Both the position numbers and the translations under genes were made by a program. Under the pieces are notes generated by a model. The model ran no database searches. It had not been told where the DNA came from and saw only the letters and a program-made list of their open reading frames with translations. From NCBI RefSeq assembly GCF_029227915.1, contig NC_079880.1, forward strand, positions 31,739,501-31,803,500: a stretch of 64,000 bases of DNA, read 5' to 3'. Each line of letters opens with the position of its first letter. The first letter of the stretch is position 1. Shown here piece by piece: positions 11,314 to 23,275 of this stretch. The DNA comes from Hydractinia symbiolongicarpus. Its lineage: Eukaryota > Cnidaria > Hydrozoa > Anthoathecata > Hydractiniidae.

Positions 11314-12982
11314 CACTCTCAATGGACTACAAGGTCATAAGTCGTTTTCTCTAGCACCATGGCTTTAGAACTCCGTCAACTACATGCACCGGCCTCTAAA
11401 GGCCGTTATATGGCCTTTTGCCGCCTAATGAAGGCGATACACGAAAATCACGTGGTTCCACGTGTGTGTGCAGGTTACCATTGGTCAACTCCTTCTACTC
11501 TTAATGGACAACTACGTGATAAGTCGTTTTCCCTGGCACCATGGCTTTAGAACTCCGTCATCTACATGCACAGGCGTCTAAAAGCCGTAATATGGCCTTT
11601 TGCCGCCTAATAAAGGCTTTACGCGTAAATAACGTGCTCCCACGTTCTTGTGCAGGTTATCATTGGTCTAGTCCTTCCACTCTCCATGGAGGCGACGTCC
11701 TAAGTCGTTTTCCCCAGCGCCATGGCTTTAGAACATCGTCAACTACATGCACAGGCCTCTAAAGGCCGTAATATGGCCTTTTGCGGCCTATTAAAGGTCT
11801 TTCATGTAAATCACGTGTTTCCACGCGCTTGCACAGGCTACCTTTTTTCTAGTCCATCCATCCCACATGGACTACAAGGTCATAAGTCGTTTTCCCTAGC
11901 ACCATGGCTTTACAACTTCGTCAAGTACATGCACAGGCCTTTAAAGGCCGTAACATGGACCTTTGCCGGCTAATAAAGGCTTTACGCGTAAATAACGTGC
12001 TCCCACGTTCTCGCACAGGTTATCATTGGTCTAGTCCTTCCACTCTCCACGGACTGCGACGTTCTAAGTCGTTTTCGCCAGCGCCATAGCTTTAGAACTT
12101 TGTCAACTACATGCACAGGACTCTAAAGCCGTAGTATGGCCTTCTAGAGGCCTAGTAAAGACCTTACGCGTAAATCACGTGTTTAAACGTGCTTGCGCAG
12201 GTTACCATTGGTCTAATCCTTCCATTCTCCATGGACTACGACGTCCTAAGTCGTTTTCTTTGGCACTATGGCTTTATAACGCCGTCAACTACATGCACAG
12301 GCCTCTAAAGGCTGTAATATGGCCTTTTGCCGCCTAATAAAGGCCTTACACGTAAATCCCCCGGTTCCACGTGCTTGTGCAGGTTACCATTGGTCTAGTC
12401 CTTCCACTCTCAATGGACTACAATATCATAAGTCGTTTTCCCTAGCACCTTGGCTTTAGAACTCCGTCAACTACATGGACAGGCTTCTAAAGGCCGTAAT
12501 ATGCCTTATAGAGGCCTAAAAAAAGGCGATACACGAAAATCACGTGGTTCCACGAGTGTGTGCAGGTTACCATTGGTCAACTCCTTCTTCTCTTAATGGA
12601 CTACTACGTTCTAGGACGATTTCCCTCGCACCATGGCTTTAGAACGCCGTCAACTACATGCACAGGCCTCTAAAGGTTGTGATATGGGCTTTTGCGGCCT
12701 AGTAAAGGCGATACACGAAAATCACGTAGTTCCACGAGTGTGTGCAGGTTACCATTGGTCAACTCCTTCTTCTCTTAATGGACTACTACGTTCTAGGACG
12801 ATTTCCCTCGCACCATGGCTTTAGAACGCCGTCAACTACATGCACAGGCCTCTAAAGGTTGTGATATGGGCTTTTGCCGGCTAATAAAGGCCTTACGCGT
12901 AAATTACGTGCTCCCACGTTCTTGCGCAGGTTACCATTGGTCTAGTCCTTCCATTCTCCGTGGACTACGACGTCTTAAGTCG
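11314..12982 (+). repeat. 11-mer HOR, copy 3 (partial)
   Basis: The monomers from 11,359 onward follow the order of copy 2 at offset 2,002: the 'ggaggcgacgtcc' monomer near 11,687, the catgtaaatcacgtgtttcc cassette near 11,803, the gtttaaac cassette near 12,180, and the pair starting at 12,633 and 12,815. Divergence from copy 2 is higher than between copies 1 and 2 (for example ggcgtctaaa contexts and ccatagc for ccatggc at 12,087). Homology stops near 12,982. Confidence 0.8.
12893..12902. repeat. TTACGCGTAA palindrome in one cassette type
   Basis: This perfect 10-bp palindrome at monomer positions 79-88 is found in monomers whose cassette is ttacgcgtaaattacgtgctc or ttacgcgtaaataacgtgctc. 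Other cassettes have ttacacgtaaa and lose the symmetry. Confidence 0.85.
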
Positions 12983-15184
12983 TTTTCTTTGGCACCATTG
13001 CTTTAGAACGCCGTCAACTACATGCACAGGCCTCTAAAGGTTGTGATATGGGCTTTTGCCGGCTAATAAAGGCCTTACGCGTAAATTACGTGCTCCAACG
13101 TTCTTGCGCAGGTTACCATTGGTCTAGTCCTTCCATCCTACATGGACTACTGCGTCCTAAGTCGTTTTCCTTGGCACCATGGCTTTAGAACGCCGTCAAC
13201 TACATTAAAAGGCCTCTAAATGCCGTAATATAGCCTTTTGCCGCCTAGTAAAGGCCTTGCACGTAATTCCCCTCGTTCCACGTGCTTGTGCAAGTTACCA
13301 TTGGTCTAGTCCTTCCACTCTCAATATACTACAAGGTCATAAGTCGTTTTCCCTAGCACCATGGCTTTAGAACGCCGTCAACTATATGCACAGTCCTCTA
13401 AAGGCCGTAATATGCCTTATAGAGGCCTAATAAAGGCGATACACGAGAATCACGTGGTTCCACGAGGGTGGGCAGGTTACCAATGGTCTAGTCCTTCCAC
13501 TCTTCATGGACTGCGACGTCCTAAGTCGTTTTCCCTAGCACCATGGCTTTAGAACGCCGTGAACTACATGCACAGGCCTCTAAAGGTTGTGATATGGGCT
13601 TTTGCCGGCTAATAAAGGCCTTACGCGTAAATTACGTGCTCCCACGTTCTTGTGCAGGTTACCATTGGTCTAGTCCTTCCATTCTCCATGGACTACGACG
13701 TCTTAAGTCTTTTTCCCCAGCGCCATGGCTTTAGAACGACGTCAACTACATTAAAAGGCCTCTAAAGGCCGTAATATGGCCTTTTGCCGCCTATTAAAGG
13801 CCTTTCACGTAATTCCCCTCGTTCCACGTGCTTGTGCAAGTTACCATTGGTCTAGTCCTTCCACTCTCAATATACTACAAGGTCATAAGTCGTTTTCCCT
13901 AGCACCATGGCTTTAGAACGCCGTCAACTACATGCACAGGCCTCTAAAGGCCGTAATATGCCTTATAGAGGCCTAATAAGGGCAATACACGAAAATCACG
14001 TGGTTCCACGAGTGTGTGCAGGTTACCATTGGTCAACTCCTTCTACTCTTAATGGACTACTACGTTCTAGGACGATTTCCCTCGCACCATGGCTTTAGAA
14101 CGACGACAACTACATGTACAGACCTCTAAAGGCCGTAATATGGCCTTTTGCCGCCTATTAAAGGCCTATCACGTAATTCCCCTCGTTCCACGTGCTTGTG
14201 CATGTTACCATTGGTCTAGTCCTTCCACTCTCAATATACTACAAGGTCATAAGTCGTTTTCCCTAACACCATGGCTTTAGAACGCCGTCAACTACATGCA
14301 CAGGCCTCTAAAGGTTGTGATATGGGCTTTTGCGGCCTAGTAAAGGCGATACACGAGAATCACGTGGTTCCACGAGGGTGTGCAGGTTACCATTGGTCTA
14401 GTCCTTCCACTCTACATGGACTGCGACGTCCTAAGTCGTTTTCCCTAGCACCATGGCTTGAGAACGCCGTCAACTGCATGCACAGGCCTCTAAAGGCCGT
14501 AACATGGACCTTTGCCAGCTAATAAAGGCCTTACGCGTAAATAACGTGCTTTCACGTTCTCGCACAGGTTATCATTGGTCTAGTCCTTCCACTCTCCACG
14601 GACTGCGACGTTCTAAGTCGTTTTCCCCAGTGCCATGGCTTTAGAACTTTGTCAACTACATGCACAGGACTCTAAAGCCGTAGTATGGCCTTCTAGAGGC
14701 CTAGTAAAGACCTTACGCGTAAATCACGTGTTTAAACGTGCTTGCGCAGGTTACCATTGGTCTAATCCTTCCATTCTCCATGGACTACGACGTCCTAAGT
14801 CGTTTTCTTTGGCACTATGGCTTTACAACGCCGTCAACTACATGCACAGGCCTCTAAAGGCTGTAATATGGCCTTTTGCCGCCTAATAAAGGCCTTACAC
14901 GTAAATCCCCCGGTTCCACGTGCTTGTGCAGGTTACCATAGGTCTAGTCCTTCCACTCTCAATGGACTACAATATCATAAGTCGTTTTCCCTAGCACATT
15001 GGCTTTAGAACTCCGTCAACTACATGGACAGGCCTCTAAAGGCCGTAATATGCCTTATAGAGGCCTAAAAAAAGGCGATACACGAAAATCACGTGGTTCC
15101 ACGAGTGTGTGCAGGTTACCATTGGTCAACTCCTTCTTCTCTTAATGGACTACTACGTTCTAGGACGATTTCCCTCGCACCATG
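12983..15184 (+). repeat. Mixed satellite monomers between two HOR domains
   Basis: About twelve monomers with no long fixed order. The stretch from about 14,635 resembles 12,087 onward (offset near 2,548, fourteen monomers), and monomers at 13,907 and 14,089 resemble those at 11,177 and 10,995. The variant ctacattaaaaggcctctaaatgcc, which lacks the usual atgcacagg, appears here first (near 13,200) and becomes common further right. No gene or unique sequence is present. Confidence 0.8.
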
Positions 15185-18100
15185 GCTTTAGAACGCCGTC
15201 AACTACATGCACAGGCCTCTAAAGGTTGTGATATGGGCTTTTGCGGCCTAGTAAAGGCGATACACGAAAATCACGTGGTTCCACGAGTGTGTGCAGGTTA
15301 CAATTGGTCAACTCCTTCTTCTCTTAATTGACTACTACGTTCTAGGACGATTTCCCTCGCACCATGGCTTTAGAACGCCGTCAACTACATGCACAGGTCA
15401 CTAAAGGTTGTGATATGGGCTTTTGCCGGCTAATAAAGGCCTTACGAGTAAATTACGTGCTCCCACGTTCTTGCGCAGGTTACCATTGGTCTAGTCCTTC
15501 CATTCTCCATGGACTACGACGTCTTAAGTCTTCTTCTCCAGCGCCATGGCTTTAGAACGACGTCAACTACATGTACAGGCCTCTAAAGGCCGTAATATGG
15601 CCTTTTGCCGACTATTAAAGGCCTTTTCACGTAAATCACGTGTTTCCACGCGCTTGCACAGGTTACCTTTTTTCTAGTCCATCCATCCTACATGGACTAC
15701 TGCGTCCTAAGTCGTTTTCCTTGGCACCATGGCTTTAGAACGCCGTCAACTACATGCACAGGCCTCTAAAGGCCGTAATATGCCTTATAGAGGCCAAATA
15801 ATGGCGATACACGAAAATCACGTTGTTCCACGAGTGTGTGCAGGTTACCATTGGTCAACTCCTTCTACTCTTAATGGACTACTACGTTCTAGGACGATTT
15901 CCCTCGCACCATGGCTTTAGAACGCCGTCAACTACATACACAGGCCTCTAAAGGCCCTAATATGGCCTTTTGCCGCCTATTAAAGGCCGTACACGTAATT
16001 CCCCTCGGTTCCACATGCTTGTGCAGGTTACCATTGGTCTAGTCCTTCCACTCTTCATGGACTGCGACGTCCTAAGTCGTTTTCCCTAGCACCATGGCTT
16101 TAGAACGCCGTCAACTACTTGCACAGTCTTCTAAAGGTTGTGATATGGGCTTTTGCGGCCTAGTAAAGGCCTTACACGAGAATGACGTGCTCACACGTTC
16201 TTGCGCAGGTTACAATTGGTCCAGTCCTTCCATTCTCCATGGACTGCGACGTTCTAAGTCGTTTTCCCCAGCGCCATGGCTTTAGAACATCGTCAACTAC
16301 ATGCACAGGCCTCTAAAGGCCGTAGTATGGCCTTTTGCGGCCTATTAAAGGCCTTTCATGTAAATCACGTGTTTCCACGCGCTTGCACAGGTTACCATTT
16401 TTCTAGTCCATCCATCCTACATGGACTACGACGTCTTAAGTCGTTTTCTTCGGCACCATGGCTTTGGAACGCCGTCAAATACATGCACAGGCCTCTAAAG
16501 GCCGTAACATGGACCTTTGCCAGCTAATAAAGGCCTTACGCGTAAATAACGTGTTTCCACGCGCTTGCACAGGTTACCTTTTTTCTAGTCCATCCATCCT
16601 ACATGGACTACTGCGTCCTAAGTCGTTTTCCTTGGCACCATGGCTTTAGAACGCCGTCAACTACATTAAAAGGCCTCTAAATGCCGTAATATAGCCTTTT
16701 GCCGCCTAGTAAAGGCCTTACACGTAATTCCCCTCGTTCCACGTGCTTGTGCAAGTTACCATTGGTCTAGTCCTTCCACTCTCAATATACTACAAGGTCA
16801 TAAGTCGTTTTCCCTAGCACCATGGCTTTAGAACGCCGTCAACTACATGCACAGGCCTCTATAGGCCGTAATATGCCTTATAGAGGCCTAATAAAGGCAA
16901 TACACGAAAATCACGTGGTTCCACGAGTGTGTGCAGGTTACCATTGGTCAACTCCTTCTACTCTTAATGGACTACTACGTTCTAGGACGATTTCCCTCGC
17001 ACCATGGCTTTACAACGCCGTCAACTACATGCACAGGCCTCTAAAGGCCGTAATATGGCCTTTTGCCGCCTATTAAAGGCCGTACACGTAAAGCCCCCGG
17101 TTCCACATGCTTGTGCAGGTTACCATTGGTCTAGTCCTTCCACTCTGCATGGACTGCGACGTCCTAAGTCGTTTTCCCTAGCACCATGGCTTTAGAACCC
17201 CGTCAACTACATGCACAGGCCTCTAAAGGTTGTGATATGGGCTTTTGCGGCCTAGTAAAGGCGATACACGAGAATCACGTGGTTCCACGAGGGTGTGCAG
17301 GTTACACTTGGTCTAGTCCTTCCACTCTTCATGGACTGCGACGTCCTAAGTCGTTTTCCCTAGCACCATGGCTTGAGAACGCCGTCAACTGCATGCACAG
17401 GCCTCTAAAGGTTGTGATATGGGCTTTTGCCGGCTAATAAAGGCCTTACGCGTAAATTACGTGCTCCCACGTTTTTGCGCAGGTTACCATTGGTCTAGTC
17501 CTTCCATTCTCCATGGACTGCGACGTCCTAAGTCGTTTTCCCCAGCGCCATGGCTTTAGAACATCGTCAACTACATGCACAGGCTTCTAAAGGCCGTAAT
17601 ATGGCCTTTTGCGGCCTATTAAAGGCCTTTCATGTAAATCACGTGTTTCCACGCGCTTGCACAGGTTACCTTTTTTCTAGTCCATCCATCCTACATGGAC
17701 TACGATGTCTTAAGTCGTTTTTTTCGGCACCATGGCTTTAGAACGCCGTCAAATACATGCACAGGCCTATAAAGGCCGTAACATGGACCTTTGCCAGCTA
17801 ATAAAGGCCTTACGCGTAAATAACGTGCTTTCACGTTCTCGCACAGGTTATCATTGGTCTAGTCCTTCCACTCTCCACGGACTGCGACGTTCTAAGTCGT
17901 TTTCCCCAGCGCAATGGCTTTAGAACTTTGTCAACTACATGCACAGGACTCTAAAGCCGTAGTATGGCCTTCTAGAGGCCTAGTAAAGACCTTACGCGTA
18001 AATCACGAGTTTAAACGTGCTTGCGTAGGTTACCATTGGTCTAATCCTTCCATTCTCCATGGACTACGACGTCCTAAGTCGTTTTCTTTGGCACTATGGC

Positions 18101-18627
18101 TTTACAACGCCGTCAACTACATGCACTGGCCTCTAAAGGCTGTACTATGGCCTTTTGCCGCCTAATAAAGGCCTTACACGTAAATCCCCCGGTTCCACGT
18201 GCTTGTGCAGGTTACCATTGGTCTAGTCCTTCCACTCTCAATGGACTACAATATCATAAGTCGTTTTCCCTAGCACATTGGCTTTAGAACTCCGTCAACT
18301 ACATGGACAGGCCTCTAAAGGCCGTAATATGCCTTATAGAGGCCTAAAAAAAGGCGATACACGAAAATCACGAGGTTACTATTGGTCAACTCCTTCTTCT
18401 CTTAATGGACTACTACGTTCTAGGACGATTTCCCTCGCACCATGGCTTTAGAACGACGTCAACTACATGTACAGGCCTCTAAAGGCCGTAATATGGCCTT
18501 TTTGCCGCCTATTAAAGGCCTTTCACGTAATTCCCCTCGTTCCACGTGCTTGTGCAAGTTACCATTGGTCTAGTCCTTCCACTCTCAATATACTACAAGG
18601 TCATAAGTCGTTTTCCCTAGCACCATT
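15185..18627 (+). repeat. 3,443-bp tandem duplication, copy 1 (19 monomers)
   Basis: From about 15,185 every monomer recurs 3,443 bp later (15,364 and 18,807; 15,729 and 19,172; 16,094 and 19,537; 16,822 and 20,265; 18,096 and 21,539), and I found no difference by eye in the stretches I compared. The length equals nineteen 182-bp monomers plus three single-base insertions less one 18-bp deletion (near 18,371). Left of 15,185 the match ends abruptly: an NcoI-type ccatggc monomer faces a ccattgc one. This is the least diverged long duplication in the window, so it is either a very recent event or an assembly duplication. Confidence 0.92.
18366..18384 (+). other. Recurrent 18-bp deletion in the CACGTG cassette
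   Basis: Where the usual type reads cacgtggttccacgagtgtg before caggtt, this copy reads cacgaggtta, 18 bp shorter, so dyad 2 is lost. The same deletion is seen near 21,812, 30,457, 31,149, 47,060 and 53,380, always in the aggcctaaaaaaaggcgatac subtype, so these copies share one ancestor. Confidence 0.87.
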
Positions 18628-21600
18628 GCTTTAGAACGCCGTCAACTACATGCACAGGCCTCTAAAGGTTGTGATATGGGCTTTTGCGGCCTAGTAAAGG
18701 CGATACACGAAAATCACGTGGTTCCACGAGTGTGTGCAGGTTACAATTGGTCAACTCCTTCTTCTCTTAATTGACTACTACGTTCTAGGACGATTTCCCT
18801 CGCACCATGGCTTTAGAACGCCGTCAACTACATGCACAGGTCACTAAAGGTTGTGATATGGGCTTTTGCCGGCTAATAAAGGCCTTACGAGTAAATTACG
18901 TGCTCCCACGTTCTTGCGCAGGTTACCATTGGTCTAGTCCTTCCATTCTCCATGGACTACGACGTCTTAAGTCTTCTTCTCCAGCGCCATGGCTTTAGAA
19001 CGACGTCAACTACATGTACAGGCCTCTAAAGGCCGTAATATGGCCTTTTGCCGACTATTAAAGGCCTTTTCACGTAAATCACGTGTTTCCACGCGCTTGC
19101 ACAGGTTACCTTTTTTCTAGTCCATCCATCCTACATGGACTACTGCGTCCTAAGTCGTTTTCCTTGGCACCATGGCTTTAGAACGCCGTCAACTACATGC
19201 ACAGGCCTCTAAAGGCCGTAATATGCCTTATAGAGGCCAAATAATGGCGATACACGAAAATCACGTTGTTCCACGAGTGTGTGCAGGTTACCATTGGTCA
19301 ACTCCTTCTACTCTTAATGGACTACTACGTTCTAGGACGATTTCCCTCGCACCATGGCTTTAGAACGCCGTCAACTACATACACAGGCCTCTAAAGGCCC
19401 TAATATGGCCTTTTGCCGCCTATTAAAGGCCGTACACGTAATTCCCCTCGGTTCCACATGCTTGTGCAGGTTACCATTGGTCTAGTCCTTCCACTCTTCA
19501 TGGACTGCGACGTCCTAAGTCGTTTTCCCTAGCACCATGGCTTTAGAACGCCGTCAACTACTTGCACAGTCTTCTAAAGGTTGTGATATGGGCTTTTGCG
19601 GCCTAGTAAAGGCCTTACACGAGAATGACGTGCTCACACGTTCTTGCGCAGGTTACAATTGGTCCAGTCCTTCCATTCTCCATGGACTGCGACGTTCTAA
19701 GTCGTTTTCCCCAGCGCCATGGCTTTAGAACATCGTCAACTACATGCACAGGCCTCTAAAGGCCGTAGTATGGCCTTTTGCGGCCTATTAAAGGCCTTTC
19801 ATGTAAATCACGTGTTTCCACGCGCTTGCACAGGTTACCATTTTTCTAGTCCATCCATCCTACATGGACTACGACGTCTTAAGTCGTTTTCTTCGGCACC
19901 ATGGCTTTGGAACGCCGTCAAATACATGCACAGGCCTCTAAAGGCCGTAACATGGACCTTTGCCAGCTAATAAAGGCCTTACGCGTAAATAACGTGTTTC
20001 CACGCGCTTGCACAGGTTACCTTTTTTCTAGTCCATCCATCCTACATGGACTACTGCGTCCTAAGTCGTTTTCCTTGGCACCATGGCTTTAGAACGCCGT
20101 CAACTACATTAAAAGGCCTCTAAATGCCGTAATATAGCCTTTTGCCGCCTAGTAAAGGCCTTACACGTAATTCCCCTCGTTCCACGTGCTTGTGCAAGTT
20201 ACCATTGGTCTAGTCCTTCCACTCTCAATATACTACAAGGTCATAAGTCGTTTTCCCTAGCACCATGGCTTTAGAACGCCGTCAACTACATGCACAGGCC
20301 TCTATAGGCCGTAATATGCCTTATAGAGGCCTAATAAAGGCAATACACGAAAATCACGTGGTTCCACGAGTGTGTGCAGGTTACCATTGGTCAACTCCTT
20401 CTACTCTTAATGGACTACTACGTTCTAGGACGATTTCCCTCGCACCATGGCTTTACAACGCCGTCAACTACATGCACAGGCCTCTAAAGGCCGTAATATG
20501 GCCTTTTGCCGCCTATTAAAGGCCGTACACGTAAAGCCCCCGGTTCCACATGCTTGTGCAGGTTACCATTGGTCTAGTCCTTCCACTCTGCATGGACTGC
20601 GACGTCCTAAGTCGTTTTCCCTAGCACCATGGCTTTAGAACCCCGTCAACTACATGCACAGGCCTCTAAAGGTTGTGATATGGGCTTTTGCGGCCTAGTA
20701 AAGGCGATACACGAGAATCACGTGGTTCCACGAGGGTGTGCAGGTTACACTTGGTCTAGTCCTTCCACTCTTCATGGACTGCGACGTCCTAAGTCGTTTT
20801 CCCTAGCACCATGGCTTGAGAACGCCGTCAACTGCATGCACAGGCCTCTAAAGGTTGTGATATGGGCTTTTGCCGGCTAATAAAGGCCTTACGCGTAAAT
20901 TACGTGCTCCCACGTTTTTGCGCAGGTTACCATTGGTCTAGTCCTTCCATTCTCCATGGACTGCGACGTCCTAAGTCGTTTTCCCCAGCGCCATGGCTTT
21001 AGAACATCGTCAACTACATGCACAGGCTTCTAAAGGCCGTAATATGGCCTTTTGCGGCCTATTAAAGGCCTTTCATGTAAATCACGTGTTTCCACGCGCT
21101 TGCACAGGTTACCTTTTTTCTAGTCCATCCATCCTACATGGACTACGATGTCTTAAGTCGTTTTTTTCGGCACCATGGCTTTAGAACGCCGTCAAATACA
21201 TGCACAGGCCTATAAAGGCCGTAACATGGACCTTTGCCAGCTAATAAAGGCCTTACGCGTAAATAACGTGCTTTCACGTTCTCGCACAGGTTATCATTGG
21301 TCTAGTCCTTCCACTCTCCACGGACTGCGACGTTCTAAGTCGTTTTCCCCAGCGCAATGGCTTTAGAACTTTGTCAACTACATGCACAGGACTCTAAAGC
21401 CGTAGTATGGCCTTCTAGAGGCCTAGTAAAGACCTTACGCGTAAATCACGAGTTTAAACGTGCTTGCGTAGGTTACCATTGGTCTAATCCTTCCATTCTC
21501 CATGGACTACGACGTCCTAAGTCGTTTTCTTTGGCACTATGGCTTTACAACGCCGTCAACTACATGCACTGGCCTCTAAAGGCTGTACTATGGCCTTTTG

Positions 21601-22070
21601 CCGCCTAATAAAGGCCTTACACGTAAATCCCCCGGTTCCACGTGCTTGTGCAGGTTACCATTGGTCTAGTCCTTCCACTCTCAATGGACTACAATATCAT
21701 AAGTCGTTTTCCCTAGCACATTGGCTTTAGAACTCCGTCAACTACATGGACAGGCCTCTAAAGGCCGTAATATGCCTTATAGAGGCCTAAAAAAAGGCGA
21801 TACACGAAAATCACGAGGTTACTATTGGTCAACTCCTTCTTCTCTTAATGGACTACTACGTTCTAGGACGATTTCCCTCGCACCATGGCTTTAGAACGAC
21901 GTCAACTACATGTACAGGCCTCTAAAGGCCGTAATATGGCCTTTTTGCCGCCTATTAAAGGCCTTTCACGTAATTCCCCTCGTTCCACGTGCTTGTGCAA
22001 GTTACCATTGGTCTAGTCCTTCCACTCTCAATATACTACAAGGTCATAAGTCGTTTTCCCTAGCACCATT
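18628..22070 (+). repeat. 3,443-bp tandem duplication, copy 2
   Basis: This second copy abuts the first directly. Homology carries on past the unit end for about 80 bp to 22,151, where cgagaatc replaces cgaaaatc, so the exchange point lies in that interval. Diagnostic shared oddities include the 18-bp deletion near 21,812, the ggcctttttgcc extra T near 21,940, the 'gcaatggc' monomer start at 21,357, and tttttttcgg near 21,163. Confidence 0.92.
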
Positions 22071-23257
22071 GCTTTAGAACGCCGTCAACTACATGCACAG
22101 GCCTCTAAAGGTTGTGATATGGGCTTTTGCGGCCTAGTAAAGGCGATACACGAGAATCACGTGGTTCCACGAGGGTGTGCAGGTTACCATTTGTCTAGTC
22201 CTTCCACTCTTCATGGACTGCGACGTCTTAAGTCGTTTTCTTTGGCACCATGGCTTGAGAACGCCGTCAACTACATGCACAGGCCTCTAAAGGCCGTGAT
22301 ATGGACTTTTGCCGGCTAATAAACGCCTTACATGTAAATCACGTGTTTCCACGCGCTTGCACAGGTTACCTTTTTTCTAGTCCATCCATCCTACATGGAC
22401 TACTGCGTCCAAAGTCGTTTTCCTTGGCACCATGGCTTTAGAACGCCGTCAACTACAATAAAAGGCCTCTAAATGCCGTAATATAGCCTTTTGCCGCCTA
22501 GTAAAGGCCTTACACGTAATTCCCCTCGTTCCACGTGCTTGTGCAAGTTACCATTGGTCTAGTCCTTCCACTCTCAATATACTACAAGGTCATAAGTCGT
22601 TTTCCCTAGCACCATTGCTTTAGAACGCCGTCAACTACATGCACAGGCCTCTAAAGGCCGTAATATGGACTTTTGCCGGCTAATAAACGCCTTACATGTA
22701 AATAACGTGCTTTCACGTTCTCGCACAGGTTATCATTGGTCTAGTCCTTCCACTCTCCACGGACTGCGACGTTCTAAGTCGTTTTCCCCAGCGCCATGGC
22801 TTTAGAACTTTGTCAACTACATGCACAGGACTCTAAAGCCGTAGTATGGCCTTCTAGAGGCCTAGTAAAGACCTTACGCGTAAATCACGTGTTTAAACGT
22901 GCTTGCGCAGGTTACCATTGGTCTAATCCTTCCATTCTCCATGGACTACGACGTCCTAAGTCGTTTTCTTTGGCACTATGGCTTTACAACGCCGTCAACT
23001 ACATGCACAGGCCTCTAAAGGCTGTAATATGGCCTTTTGCCGCCTAATAAAGGCCTTACACGTAAATCCCCCGGTTCCACGTGCTTGTGCAGGTTACCAT
23101 TGGTCTAGTCCTTCCACTCTCAATGGACTACAATATCATAAGTCGTTTTCCTAGCACATTGGCTTTAGAACTCCGTCAACTACATGCACAGGCCTCTAAA
23201 GGCCGTAATATTCCTTATAGAGGCCTAATAAAGGCGATACACGAGAATCACGTGGTT

Positions 23258-23275
23258 CCACGAGGGTTTAGAACG
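23258..23275 (+). other. Out-of-register junction, monomer truncated by about 80 bp
   Basis: The cassette 'cgtggttccacgaggg' runs straight into tttagaacgccgtc, so monomer position about 108 is joined to position about 6 of the next unit. The short GGG/GGC overlap is the only homology at the join. Confidence 0.8.

Noticed and set aside
23258-23275. Transposon or foreign insertion at irregular monomers
   Set aside because: All irregular joins inspected (2,091, 5,131, 23,262, 31,111, 45,056, 52,917) are satellite joined to satellite with material lost; no foreign sequence, target-site duplication or terminal repeat is present.
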